This document shows, piece by piece, positions 22,386 through 38,100 of a stretch of 64,000 nt of DNA (positions within the stretch are counted from its first letter, which is position 1; each line of letters starts with the position of its first letter). This DNA comes from Chrysomallon squamiferum (Eukaryota > Mollusca > Gastropoda > Neomphalida > Peltospiridae). The stretch spans positions 8,135,976 through 8,199,975 of the forward strand of contig CM022665.1 of assembly GCA_012295275.1 (NCBI GenBank), in the 5' to 3' direction. The translations under genes and the position numbers were made by a program. The notes under the pieces were generated by a model. That model made no database searches, was not told the DNA's origin, and saw only the letters and a program-made list of their open reading frames with translations.

Positions 22386-25379
22386 GTAAGCACATGGCAA
22401 TAAAATTATTAACATAAGAATTTTAGATAATCGGAGGTCACATTAGAATTCATTCATCCACATAGAAAGTAGATTCAGATGAAAGCTCACCATAAAACCA
22501 GATAATAAAACTGTCTTATTTTATTTCACAAAGGTATTTCAGGTTTTTTTTTTTTAATTCCATTATTTCATTATCACCATCCCTAAGTCCATAGCACAGG
22601 ATTTTCTATTAATTTTTTTTTTTTTTTTTCAATAAACCTAGTGGTAATTTACTTGAGTCCAGTGTTAAATGTTTTTTTTTTTTTTTTTTTTTTTTTTTTT
22701 GAAATGGTACATGGTTTTATTGACCTTACAACATTTATGTAATTTGTGTCATCTGTCTCAACTGAGATATGAAAACAAATTCTTAAGCTCTTATTTCCAG
22801 ACAAATACAGATTCATTGGTTTTGATAATAGACTGATGGAAATAAACTTATTCAGAAGCAGATGCTGTCACTAGCTTGCTTTTAAAAAAATAAAACATTA
22901 AATTTCCCATTAAATTGACTTGACAAAACTTGATTTTATAAAACAGAATTTATACACTGTTTTCATAGAATATATTTATAATATATGTATGATGAGATGA
23001 AAAATGGAGGCATATCTGTTAAACAGTGTTAGTGTATGCACATACACACATGCACAAAAGCACATGCTCATACTCACACATACACACATACTCATATATA
23101 ATGGTCATACCCTTAAAAATAGGACCCATCACTAAAACTGGAAATCCTTTAAAACATTATGTTTTATCCAGTCCCATGATTTTAACACTAAAATTCATCC
23201 CTCTGAACCAGAGTAAAAGAATATTTGTACCTCCAGGGGAATGAATATTTGTCCCCCTGTTCATGGAAGAACTGTTAGTTCTGCATGCTTTAAGTTATAG
23301 AAGTAAGGTGTCTTTTTCAGACTCAGATGACAATACATTTCTTAAAACTGATTTTCCTCACTATTTTCATGCCAGTGTATTAACTGTTCTCAATATTTTG
23401 TTAATTGGAAATAAAATTAGAAAAATAAAGTCATAAGCTGCAAAAGGATGGGGTGGGGTGGGGGCAAATTATCCAGGCCTGAGTAACTTTCCTTTAAACT
23501 ACTTATTTTTCTAATGTGAAATAATAAATAAATGAGAATGCATATTCAGTAGAATAATATACTTTTATTACAAATATATGTACAGGGTGAGAATATATAT
23601 GAGAATAAAGACACAAACTTATTCAGTGATTGCTGGTTCTACAAAGAAATTCAGTACTGCTATTTAGTGCCAAAGACTTATGCTTTTGAATATGGTGATA
23701 AGCTCTTTGATAAATCCAACCATCAAAACTTGTCCAGGGAAAACATTATTTTCAAACTGATATTTTTGTCTCCAAATTACATCAGAATGCACCAGTTTTT
23801 CAAACTCTTCTGAGTGGGAGTGCCACCGAACCCCCCCCCCTCCAGCAGGACTTGGTATCTATGGTGTTCATCTTCTCAACATTTGCCACCAGTTGCTGAC
23901 CTGTTCTTCAGAAATGATAAAATTGGATCCTTAAAAGGTATAGGTACAGGTGTTAACTCACTGGATGTTGTCTGGGCTTATATGTTTTGTAAAAGTGACA
24001 TTTTTAACAATATGGACAGTAGTTTTTATAGTCATATATGTTGTGTCACTTGTTTTTCCAATGAAAAAATAGCTTTTTATAGTCATCACATTTTCTGCCA
24101 GGTAAAATATCCTTCTGATAAATCATCATGATGGACAGATTGTAGGACTTTGACCACTTACACTGGGGAAGCATCAACAGAATAACTGAATAAGACTGAC
24201 TTGATTGTTGCAAAGTTAGATTAAATGATTGTGATTATGAGCAGCAAAGAAACTAGGAATTTAATTCATTTTTCCAATTATCTAAACCCTTTTTTTTTTT
24301 TTTTTTTTTATACTTTCGTTTTTAATTTTTTTTTTTTTTTTATCTTTGCTCAGTTTATGTAATAAAATAAAGAGTAACCAAGAATAACATTTTTGGCTTT
24401 GTTTGGTGTGGACATGTGCATGCACACGTGTATGAATATAATACATATATGTATGTGAGTGTATGTTTATATCCATCTTTATGTTTTGTGTGTGTGTGTC
24501 TCTGTGTCTGTATACATGTTTGTATGTAAGTATTTTATTTTTCAGGAGTCCATTTTAAATACTGCATTTCTTGCCAGAATAAAATGTCAGTCACTGATAA
24601 ATGTTGTAAAACCTGTGGATCACGATCTGAAGGGATAGTGGATGATCATTTAAGAATTAGGTGTCCAGGAAAAGATAAACAGTGTGGAAATCAATTGAAC
24701 TGTGAAGATAAACTGTGCTCTGAGTGTGGTTTTGAGGTTGATTCATCTCTGTTTGGAGCCACAGAAAAGTTAAGAGATAATGCAGGTAAAGACAAAAAAA
24801 CTGAAATTGAAGAAGGTATTACATTTTGTATTAAGTTTCAAATAAATGGCAAATGTAAAATATATATCTGCTCTAAATAAGATGAACATTATTTCCTTTT
24901 TGGGAATATTATGTATATTATTATTTTATGCTGCGGCAAAGAACCTGATCAATTATAAAAACAAAAATTATATAATTTAATTGTTAGGGAAGATTTTTAT
25001 TATTTTTATTTTATTTGATCTGTTATTTTACTGGAACTGAAGAATGTTTCTAAAAATTATAGGTTCATAGTTCATCAAGGTAAATGTTGATATACAATTA
25101 CCTTTATCTCGTGATTATGTATGTATATGTATATGCATAAATGAATTTTTATTGTAATTTTTTTATGACAAACTAATATTTTAAGTTCTTATATAAAATT
25201 ATATCCAAAATATAAAATGTTAAATTTTGTTTACCAGAAACAAATATATTCAGATAAGTTCAAAATATAAATTAGTTAGTAAATTTCATATTGTAACTTA
25301 ATAAATTGCAAAAGATTTTATTATTTAATTTTTGTTTGATGTTGAATTATTAATTTATTTGATTCTTGGACATTGCTAT

Positions 25380-25419
<40 letters not shown>

Positions 25420-25430
25420 ATAAAATAAAA

Positions 25431-25476
<46 letters not shown>

Positions 25477-26134
25477 TAATGTTTTCAACAATTAATGTTT
25501 GTATGAATTGATTGATTTTAAGAATAATTTAAAAAAGTTTTCCAACTTTTTGAAGATCAAAGTGAATCTGATACATCTGAATCTGATGGAGAAACTGAAG
25601 ATGATTTAGAGCAGGAAAATGAAGATGAAAGTAAATCTAGTGCACCAGAATATGAAAAGGTGTTTGGTGATGGTAAAAATGTACATCATGATGGAAATGA
25701 TTCTCCATTTTCAAACAATAATGCTAACCAACACATTCCAGACACATCTGAAAAGCAGATGGAAGTGTCTCCAGACATGCAAGATCCTGTTAATGAACAT
25801 GAAAATCCACAGGTTAGTTTCTTCACTCTTTAAATATAATTATATTTTTTTTTTTTATCTTTTAAAAGCAATTAAACCTGTTTCAGTAATAATTTATTTC
25901 AGAGCTAATCATTTTTAATGTTGTATTTCTGAAGTCATTATGGAATGCATGTTCTTTTTTATATTCAATTGCTATCTGTCAGATAATTCAAAAGTCAGCA
26001 TGAAGAAAAGGGTATTTATTTCTTTGATTTTCCTTTTTGCCCCTTTCACTTGATTAGAAGTCAGAATAAATTCAAACGCTGGTTTTTAATTTGTTAGCCT
26101 TATTTAATGGTACTTTAATTGTATAAAAGTTGAA

Positions 26135-26176
<42 letters not shown>

Positions 26177-29100
26177 CTATTTTCTTCTTTTCTTCTCAGT
26201 AATACTTTTCTTTTTTAAAATTCAGCCTACAGAAATGGGTCAACAAATGGAAAATCAAGAAAGGTATTTTTTATTCCTTTAGTCCATAACCTATGTTAAT
26301 AATATTGTAAATACCATTTGTCTGCTGTTATCAAGGGTAGAAATTAAGATGATTATACATGCTAGGTATGTTTTTGCAGATATGTTTCTGAGGCATTAAC
26401 AGAAAATATGACCTACATGTTTGGATTCTAGCAAGAGAGAAGTGAATGTCTGAGTTATTCATGGCCAGTCAGTTCTGTTAAAACAAAGTTATTTAAAGAT
26501 TGTATTTATTACTGATGAGGTGAAATTTATATATATTTGTTTGTCACAATAATTTAAATAGTATTAAATCATTTTAAAAATACCTTATTTTGCATCAAAT
26601 AATTTAGGTACTGACAGGTTAAATTAAATAAAAAATATGTAAAAAAAAAAAAAAAAAAAAAAAACATTTAGCACAAGAAAATATTTTCTTTTTATAAACA
26701 AGAAAATATATCATTCCTGAATCAAAGTGGATGAATTTTCAATTTTTTACAACAAATGGTTAGTGTTCATATTATTTAAAAGATCATTAAAATTATTTTA
26801 TTTTATTCTAACTTAAAAAAAAAGAAGTAAAAATATCTTCACAAGAGGAAAATCATTTGTGTTATTCACGTACATTGCAAACATTTTCTTGAAATATGGA
26901 ACATACAGTCTAAAGATGTATTTGATTTTAAGACTATATAATTATTTTGTATATAATACTTTGTGTTTAGTTGTGGTTTTATTACCGTGTCAGATGAAAC
27001 AAATGAGCTATTCCAGTTAAGAATACTGTGAACGTTCACAGTTACTGGTATTTAATGAAAATTTCTGCTTTACTTGAATTACTGACCCAGGGGACTAGCA
27101 CCTTTTAAATTTTATTAGACAATATCTCAATGAATTCCACTTGTTTGAGGCTGAAGGACGATTATTATTAATTTCCATTCTTGCTGATATGGTGTCTGTT
27201 TCCCACAGTGTCACATTTCTTGCAAAAAAGTAAAATGTTGATCAGTCTATTTTCTCAGTTAAATATCACAGATTCAGCATGATGTAACATATTGTTAGAT
27301 CTTTCATGATCTTTTATTTACATCTTAAAAACCTTCAAATATTATAAAAACAAATTTATTGATTTTAAATATTTAAATTTTTATTTTTTTAACTTCTCAT
27401 TCAAGGGCTACAAATGTGAAAGTGGTTTTTCATGCACTACTCCCAGATAACAGCAAATATGATCAAGAAAAGGAAGATATTTATATTTTCTTTGGATTTA
27501 GCACCTTGGTTGACAACTGGAAACCTCATGAAAAATATAAAATGGACAGAAAAAGGTAAATTAAATGCATACAGTCTTTAGGAAGTTTTTATTTTATTTT
27601 GTTTAGATTAATTTATTTAAAAAAATAATAACTATAAAGCTAAAAGCTGATCTAAAATTTTCTATATTAATGGTATATTTTTGTATTGTCTTTAATGAAC
27701 ATTAATGATTTAATGTTTTTCATTCCAGTCATGATGAATTTACCCTCTCTATTGACATTCCAAAGGATTTACGGGATAAAGGTTTTGAATACAAATATGT
27801 GTTTGTGACAAAAGATAAAGCTAAGTTTAAATATGAACATGTTTATTTCATGGTAGCCAAGACCAAGAATGACAAAAAAATAGACACTTTTTCATGCCAA
27901 ACCAGGATAAGAAATCTTTAGGTATGACTTTTTAACTAAATCATAACATTTAATTTTATTTATTTTTATCTTTGAATATATAAAAAAAAATTAAAACAAA
28001 AATATTGTTTTTATTTTAAAGATAATTAATTATTTAATGTATTTTGGGCAATTCCACAATAACCAGTGACAACCTCTTCTAAATAATTCTGATATATGAA
28101 GTTGTTTTTATCATAATGCAGCATAGTCATTACCCTTATTTTATATTTTCATTATATTAGTCAATGGACAATGATATCCAGTAACAGTAATGTATATGCA
28201 GGAGTTTCAGATCAAACTAGTGGCTGATGCAGTTTCTGTCTACAGGGCCTCCTTCCCTAGCTATTTTTCTGTTAAAAAAACAAGCAAATAAATTTAATAT
28301 TTGCATATTTTTAAGTTGAATTTCATATATAGGTAAAAAAAAAAATCAAACAATTTGTATCAAATGTTGGCACTATTTGGCACATGCTCCAGTTTCAAAT
28401 CACCATGTGCAGTCTTCTGTACAAATGATTTTACCATAGCAGTACTTGTTGGATCAAAACAATTCAGGTTTTAAATTGTACTAATGACCTTGAAAAATGC
28501 TCACTTATATCAAAGGCTTTTTCATTAAACAAAATTATCTTGGAGAGAGCTTTCAGACTTTCTTTTGCCATTGTGTCATCAGTTCCTCATCTGTATAACA
28601 GTGTTTATGTGATGGCAAAAAATTCACATCCTATTCAAATACAAATGTAATATTAAATGGGACAAGAATTTTTTGATTTCATTAAAACCTCTATGAAGCA
28701 TGCACAAATAATAAACTGATGACAAATTTCATAGAGAGTTATTGATTTAAAAAATGACATTTAGTCTTTAACTTCTATGAAGTCAAAGTTGGTGGTACAC
28801 ATATAACATGTATAATACATAGGATTTTTGAACCATTGAAAAAAGATTATAAAATGAAACAAGTTTACAGTTTTTTACTTAAAAATAATATTTTATTACA
28901 ACAGTTTAAATTTTAAAAGTATTAAAATACATCTTTTTTTAACAAACAGACAGGAGAATGTTTTTTTTTTTTTTTTTTTTTTTTAGCATATGAAGTTGCT
29001 GGAAGAAAGACTGTAAAATATGAAAAGAAATTTGGAGATGAAAATAACATATAATTAATAGATATTCTTTCATATGTTTTCTATTCTAATGACATTATAC

Positions 29101-32100
29101 ATATATGAACGTATATATGCAGTCAAACCTTGATTTAATAGACTAATAGGGGTAAAATCCCATTTTTCCAAAGGGTGTTAAAAATAGAACAGATTATTAA
29201 TATTAGCATTGTGGAACAATACACAGAACTAAATTTGTTTTAAATTCACAGTTTTTACTTATGCTGATGGACAGCTGATTTAGCTTGTTTTGCTGTGATT
29301 GCATAGTGGCACCATTGTCAGTGCACAAATATGAATATAATTTTGTATTCATTCTGAGATAAAACTCAGAGCAAGCAAAGCGTGAATGCATATATGACCA
29401 GTGTAAAGAAACAGACTTTCAGAGGCTATGCTAACTCCTAGATGGGTTAAAATTTTGGTGGATCGAGAATATATTTCCCAAGATCAGGTGGATTTGAGAA
29501 TCTGAAAAGTGAACTCTGCTTTGTTCCATTTCACCATTTGGCTTACATATTACTCACCAGTGATGAATACAATTGCAGGTTGGGAACTCATTATCTCTGT
29601 TCAGGCCTAGAAGTATTTCAGATTTCATAATTTGGCAGATTTTGGAATATAAGGAGAAAACTAGAGAATAGGATCTAAGGCTCAAAACTGACACCAAGAG
29701 TAAAATATACATTTTTTGATAGTTCATAAAAAGCTAAAACTGCCAAATTGCAGAAAGGTGCCCTTTTCAAAGTATATTTCCACCCCCAACCAAAATAGCC
29801 TTTTTTTCCCTCCTTTTTTAGTTTCATTTAATTTTTTAAATTTATAAAATGTTGGAACCTAAAATTAAATAGTGGTTTCCACAGAAGGAAACCAAAATTG
29901 CAATATTGAAATATAGTGGGTTTTTTTGAAAAATGGGCTCATACCCCATTGAAAGAAAATGATATTTGTAAATTGTCATTCGAATAAAGATCACTTACAG
30001 TTCTGTTGAAATAATGTTTTCAACTAGTTTATCACTTTATTGTGAATATTACGTTAAGCTTAAAATGAACCTGTGGACATACGAATGGAAGGGCTGGAAA
30101 ATTCTTCAAACTTTCAAGCTACCATTTTATTTCCTGTGAACAACCTGCCCTTGCTAATAATGATAATGAAATATTATCATAAAACATATAACCAGATGGT
30201 TTGCCCCTACATGATAGACTGATATCTGTGGATATATCTGATAGCACTAGAAGAAACCAGAGTAAAGTAATGGCTAAAAAAAAAGTAGAACCCAGGTATT
30301 TTTAACTGAATAGCAAAAAACAAATAAGATGTAACATGGAAGTACAGTATGCAGAATATATTTAGACTGCTACTTTGCATTACCAAAGGTACACTTTAGC
30401 CCAATGCAGCTATAGGTTGCTGTTGTCAAAAATGAAGAGAATATTCCTATTGACAGGACAGCACAGGACAGTGATAGGAAAATCCAGGTCCATCATTATG
30501 CTATAGAAGTACTATTTTATTATAATAAACATCCCTTCCAAATGAATGATTTACATGTTTAAATGAATACAGTCCAAAAGTAAATAAAAAGTAATTAACA
30601 ATAGAACTAAATAAAAAAACTCATTTATTTTTACCACTAAACAAATGACATAGTATTTATAAAACTAATCTTCCTCTAACAGATTTTTGCTACAATTTCT
30701 TAGAAAATTATTTCCAAATATGCACACCTTTCATACAATACAGACATGTGGTACATTGATATTATGGTGATTTTCTTTCAGAATTTAAATGTCATTAATA
30801 TTTTCATGGATCAAGATATCCTATATAGAAATTTAATTTGAACTTGCTTTAAGAATATTACGTCCAATATTATGAAATAATAAATGAAAATTTCAGTGGA
30901 TCAGAGTTTGAAATGAATTTAAACTGTGGATCATGGTTTATCCATTCAAGAGAAATTGAACATTAATTAACATCAAAGAAATAAGACAGAATTCTGAATA
31001 GGACAGTATAATTTGTCATATTATTTGAAGAACCTTTGATCTATTTGCCAATATTTGTATATATGTTTTGACAGAACAACAGTCATAAATATTTAAAATA
31101 GTATTAAAATGTATCTCTGCAACAACGAAATAACTGCTTAAATACAATGCCTATGCTTCCATCTTACTTTTGCTTTTGGGTCTGGTGGCCAGGGTTGCTA
31201 ATAAAGTAATACGATTATAAAATATTACTATCTTGCAATTTCACAAATGCCACACTTTTGCCTCTTTGAAGCTGTAGCTATGACATAATTTTGTAGATAT
31301 GAGGTTAATTTTCTTCTGTTCTCCAGGGAAAATAGTAAATTATGGTTAAAAATGTTCATATTCAAAGTGCTTCAGGAGCCTCAGAAATCAAATTTCCAAA
31401 ATTTATGTAAAAATAACAGCAATTACAGTGGCTTTTTTGCAAACTGAAGAGGAAATGTCAGTATGAATTGGAGGCAAAGACTTGCAAAAATGGTGATAGC
31501 AAGCTGAAATAAGTGTAAAAAAAAACCCATCCACTGGAAATAGCATTTGCTGAATGAATGATTAGTCATCTTTAAAAGATATGTGCCCCATTAAATCTGT
31601 CTTATCATTTATCATTGATCTTTTGTTTGCTGCTTATTTACATAATTTTGATTCAGTGGTATAATACTTTCTGAGATGAAAACACAATATCAATAGTTCA
31701 TGTGTTATACAGAAATGCAACAGTAAGATGGAAGTATATACACTATATTTAAGCCATTACATTATTCGACAGGTAGACAGACATTAAAGTATCTAAAACA
31801 GAGAATAGTAAGTTACATATATGAATTGTATAGTATAGTACAGCATAGCATAGCATAGTACAGATATAAATAACAATTTGCAGGCATGTTTTGTATTTTC
31901 ATCCCAGGATTGGTATTTTTGTGGAATTGCCATTTTATGTACCAATAAATTTAATATTATGTTTTGTTATTAATTTATTAAACAATGTTAAAGCACAACA
32001 ATGTCTACCAGTAAAGTTACTCTAAGGTTCATTTTTTGTTTTTGTTCTATTTTGTTTCTTTATAAACATAATTTTGTTTATTAATAGAAAACCGTGAAAC

Positions 32101-35100
32101 AGATTTATTTAATAAGAAATTAATTATAAATAGTGAGAAATTTGATTAAATAAACCATTATTTGCTTGATAAAAATTCATTTTGATAAGTTTGGAAATAT
32201 TCTTTTTAGGGATCTGGCACCAGTATGATGGTTTTATCTACTATCCAAAGAAAGATAGTATTTTGGAATCATTTTATGACTTTTTGACATCTTCAAACAA
32301 TGAAATAAAGAAAAACACAAAGAAAGCAGCAAAACATTTTCTACCACAAACTGAAAAAATTATTTCCACTTTGAAGACATCTGGTAAATCCCAAAATGCT
32401 GAAAAGTTGTTGAAAACAGTCTCTTCTGTTATGGGCTGTTTGAAATTTCAGATGATTGATTTCAGTACTGGGCTTGTTGATGATTATTTTTTTGCTTCAG
32501 TAAGTATTAGTTTCTGTTAATTATATTTCATTTTCCACACATTTCATCAGATGTTTATTATCAAGAAAATAACCGTATTCAGTTTTCATCATGGCTATCA
32601 ACCAAAGCATTTTCAGTAAATTCTGAGCGCTACATCTAACCAGCAGTGCTTATACAGTGAATATATTACATTTAATCCTGGTTTATTCAGCCTTTGTGAT
32701 ATTGAATAGATGACAATTTTTCGCAAAATATTCACTCTTTAAACATTTATTTTACTTCAGTGAAGTATTTGATTCTTGGATTGAAACTGTTAACATACAG
32801 GCTCAAATATATGGCCTTATTAATGTCACTAAATACATAACATCACAGTTCTTTCATTTTTACTAACTGTTCTGAATGCTAGTTTTTCATGTGACAGCCA
32901 ATAAAATAACTGATGTTCAAAAAAACCAACAAAAAACCCACATAGGTTTATGTTTCTGATGCTGTCACTTTCTAGCAAATGCTGTAAAAATGTCATTGTT
33001 CCAAGTGTAGATTCACACATGATTTTTATATTTGGACTGGGTCTGGATGAACAATGTTGATCAACCTCTCATGTCTGTTGGACCAATCCTACAAATTCAC
33101 TTTTTTTTATTGTGGAATTAGCATGTAAGATGATTATCTATTTATCTTAAATTCAAAATGCTTTATTATAAAAATGATGATGATGATGAAATCGGTGGAA
33201 ACGTTTTTAAATAATAAAGTATGTTTTTTTATATTTTTAAAAGTAAATAATTTGTTTGTTTTGCAGAGTTTTGACATAATCCTTGACCCTCTCTTCGAAG
33301 AGTTAGAAAACTGTATGAAACAAGAAGAAAAGTCAGAAATGGCAAAGCATGCATTGTCTGTTGCTGTTTTTATATTACTGATAATGGAAAACAGTGGTTT
33401 ACCATATCTTTTTGTGACCAACAGAAAATACATGACACTATTTTTCCAGTCATTTCTACTGTATTGTAAAAAAGGATATGTCCCAAACTTTGGACATATG
33501 AAACAGAAATTTCCTAATATGTTAACGTAAGTACAAAAGGCATTCAAAATTAAGTAAGATCAACACTATTTGTATCATGTATAAAATACATTTCAAGTAC
33601 AGTCTTTTATTGTAATATTATGTATTCAAAATATTAGAATGTTAACTTACTAATATCACTGATTGTCTTAACAAAAGTTATTACTGTAAATCCAGAATAT
33701 TTTCCATATAGAATGGGGTATTGAAAAAAATTATTTATATGGTTAAATATTTACAGACTAATATCAAGTTCTCTGCCTGAAATCATTAAGAGGAATGCAG
33801 AGACTGAACCAACTGACTCAACTTGGTTGTACTGTGTTCCACTACTTCATTTCCTTCGAGGTGATTTAAAAGCTTTTGAAATATTAAAACCTGCTAAACA
33901 TCGAACAGAAGAATGGTGGGGCATTTCTTTTCTTGAGGATGTGAAAGAACAAATGAAACAATATACTGCTGGATTTTGGGTCCCTGAAAAAACAGAATAT
34001 TTTATAAGTTCACAATATTTTTCACGGGATTGGAGCATGTATGTATTTTTAAAAGATTATAATGGTTATTGTAATTTGTTATATTTTGTACTCTCGTTCC
34101 AGTAAAGTAATACACAACAGAAAGATTGGTATATGTATTTATTATGATAATAACAGAATAAATTTTATTAAAATCTGATGACTGAAAATAAAACATAAAA
34201 TACTTGAAAACTGAAGAAATCATTTCTATAAACAAAATAATTCAACATGTCACATATTTATATTTAATAATATAGCTTTTTAAGAAACAAAAAGGATTTC
34301 TATAGTGGATATTCTAAGAAGTTTTTTTCAATGATAATTCTTCCCAATTCCAAATATATCAGTGGTTTTACTCAGCTAAAACATGCAATAATTTTTGTTT
34401 GTTGTAAATTATTGCCATTTTATATTTTTATTTTTTTCAGTCCTCCTGACAAGGTTATTGCTGATCTAAAGGTGATGTTTGAAGCAGATTATCTTCTCCC
34501 AAGAAGTATTATGGCAACGATTACAATGAACCAGCTTGAAACTGCTATATCAACTGGACATATTCCACCTTACATTTCAGCAGCATGTCTGTTCTTTCAC
34601 AGTAATTCACTGAAGGGTATAGACAGTAAGAGCAAAATGGTAATAAATCAAACATTTAAAAACAAATTATTTGCTCATTGAATTATTTGATTTATTAAAA
34701 AATGCTTGAGAAAATTGTTTAAGGTGATTCATTGTATAACTATATACAAGATCTAATAATTTGTCATAAAAATACCTTTTTTGTATAATACCATCTCATA
34801 ATAATTATTACATAAACATTATTTTGATTTCAGTTATTTTGCAGACTTTTTGGGAAAATTACTGAGCAGTTTAAAACCAGTGTTGGTATACTTCGATCAT
34901 CTGACACCCCAAAGTATGTATTAATATCTTCTGCATCTGAAACAATCCAAAATATTGTATTCTATGAAAATATATCTTTCATTCACAAAACATCATCACA
35001 AATGCCTCTTCTTATATTTTCTGACATAGTCATAACAACATTTATGCATATGTTAATTGATTTAATATAGGCTTTTTATTTTTCTCATAATTATCAGTTC

Positions 35101-38100
35101 TGAAAATAAAAAATAAATAATATAAATTTTGTAGAAAGTGAAATAATATTACTGAAAGATAATCATAATACAAGGCTACAAGGCCAGATCTGCCATCGAC
35201 AGTTATTATTATTATGAAGTTACAGTGAGTGCAAGTTTAGTTTCCTGTTTGACTGATTCTGATTTAGATGGATTACCTCCAATATATTTGAATCAGATTT
35301 ATAATTTCAATTGTTTTGTTATCAGAACAATAAACATTTAATTTACTGAAGTTACACATCTTGGTAAACAGAATGAAAACAACAACAAAATCACTGTCAT
35401 TTACAATTTTTAGTTTCTTTTCAAAAACTAGAGTACTAAAAACATTAATTAGGTCTACTTGTAATACTTTGTTTTGTTTAGATACTATTTAGATGAAATG
35501 AATTTTATTACTAGAAATGATGACTGTGGTTAACTTGTTTATAGAGAATCAAAACATGACTAAAAATTGTATGTCCTTATACACTTACAATTGGACAAAC
35601 ATAAATCGGAGCTATCCAATGAAATTTAAAAAAAATATATACTGTCTTTGAAACTTAAGGTAGGAAGTTCAGTTATTTAATAATTGATTACTGATTTTAT
35701 GTAGATTGTGAAATAATTTCAACCCGTTTGAAAAATATATAAACAATATATTTCCAGGAAGAAACTGCAGCAGATCATTGTGGAGCTACAGATTTCAAAA
35801 GACATTGTGATGGATCTAGTTAATGAAAACAACAAGGATGAGTTGCTAAAGCCAATCATAGCTCTTGGTTTATCTGTAGTTAATGGCTTAGTTGCTGCAC
35901 ATAAGGCCCAGCCTGAGACAATGGAAGTTAAAGAATCTGACAGTATGCTTGAATTTCTGCACGAGGCAGCACTTCGGCAGCTTAAAAATAAGCGTTATTT
36001 TCAAAATAATGATTTATTTCTGCTGAAGGTAACCCTACAATATTTTAAAATTATTATTACTATTTTTTAAATTTTCATATTAAAAATGCATAAAGTTGTT
36101 GAGATCATAATATAACAGTGAATCACATAAAAAAATATTAGAGATTTAATGCATATTAGAATATCTAAAAAGTTTACATAACGTAGGATGTAATAAATTC
36201 ATCATAAGTTTGAATATTTTCATTAACTTTAAATATCTTTTAATTTACTTAAAGAAAACAGACAGTACATTTAAAAAAAAACATTCAGTTAGCATGTTAC
36301 TTAAATTATTATGAAATGAAACTAATTTTGGGTTTAATTTATATTATAAATGAACTTTAAAGCTGATCATAAAGTTAAAGAGAATTTAGTAAAGGATAAA
36401 ATGATGTGAAATTTCTTTTCATTTTTTTTTTTAATTTATTTATTAGTGTTGATAGTTTTGGCAATTTCAAGGATCAGAGTTTTTATTAATATTAAGTATA
36501 ACTGTTAGGCATAAAGATATATAGTTTCTTCAACAAACAATTATACTAATATTTTAATTTATAATTTTTTTTTTTTAATTTTTTTTTTATCTTTTCTTTT
36601 TTTAAAAATGTTTTGTTTTTAAAGGACTGGGCTGATATGATAAATTTGATGTCGGATTCACTGTTACCAGAACTGAAAGAAAATTGGCAGCAACATCTGT
36701 TGGCATCTTTTGCACCAGATAATTCCACAGTATGTATTTAAACAAGAAATTTTAATATGTGTTCATATATTTATGAGATATAAATATATAAAAAAATTTT
36801 TTTTTTTTTTTTAAAGTAAAATAACCACTATGTATTAATTATTTCAGTTTATTAAATAGCTTTATAATTTTTTTCAATCAATGTGAAAACAATAGAATAA
36901 ATTTTTTTTAAACCAAGGATATGATGTCACTTTTGAGATGTTTAAAGTGTGTGTGTGAAAAAAGAAAAGAGAAAAGAATTCATAGTAATAAAAATAAAAT
37001 AAACAATTTCAAAATAATCAAGTTGTGACTTGAATTTATCTAATCCAAAACTGTACTTTAACAAAGTGGAATTATAAGTATTTATTATTTGCTACCATTT
37101 CTTCATTTCTACTTAGCAGCTTTGTTTATATTTTAGTTTAAATAATCTGCAGAGCTCTATACTGATTTGCTGTTAAAAGAAAATTAATATTTATTTGAAA
37201 TATAACAATAAGCTTGACAAATATATGTGATCAGTTTATAAAAATCATTTTGCTTTAATTATAGCTTGAAAGATGGTTACGGGATGAGAAGTTAATGGAG
37301 CAAACTGATTCTCAATTGAAGTGTAATGATTTAAAAGAAAAGCTGATGATTTTAGCATTTGACTTTTTTGAGAATGAAATGATGGTAAACAGTAAACCAT
37401 TTTTTTTCTTATTGATGCTATTTTCAAGGTTTAATAAATATTTTAACCATATATTTTTATCACTTTCCCAAAATAACTTGTTGTTTTTATTATTAGTACT
37501 AGCAGTATTTTTTGGTCATAATGACAAGCCTTATTCATTATGTTACATTATTATCTAACAAACAGGAAAATTTGTTGATCTTCCTTTAACTTTGAAATTA
37601 CTTTACAGTCCATTAGAAACATGTTAGTGTCAATTGCAATTTTCACCTAAGAATTTTTTTATAACTTTAAAGACAGTTCATTTTAAAGGAGAAAAATTCA
37701 TTTTAATAGAAAGGATTCAGTCAGTCAGAATTATACAGCTGTATGAAAAGCATTTCATTGTATGCCATCCTGTTATAAGAAATAAAATATTAAAAAAAAC
37801 ATTTATCCCTTCTATTGTTCAACAGGAAAGACCAAATGATAAGAAAATACCAGTAAACAAACCCTGCGGAAATATGATGTCAAAGATGTTGGAAAATCGA
37901 TGGCCAAAAGAAGAAAATTATGATTTGCAGCTAGATTTTATTGTTTCATTTAAGCCATTGGCTCTCTGCCTTAAAAGCTTTTGTAAGTATTACTTTTAAC
38001 CAGCTAGCCACAACAGTCAACAGTATACCATATTGCAAATAGAATTTTTTTTTATTGCATTTTCCCTTCAGTTTTCTTGGATTGAGACTACTTTTGGTAC

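Noticed and set aside
23814-24131. 105-codon frame in an RNF213 intron
   Set aside because: No family resemblance, no splice support, and a C8+ run near its start.
27919-27921. TAG in the CBM20-like exon as the natural end of a short protein, or a codon recoded by A-to-I editing
   Set aside because: Editing to TGG would leave phase 0, which does not fit the next exon (phase 1 needed); the one-base shift explains both the stop and the family match. A short isoform is still possible.
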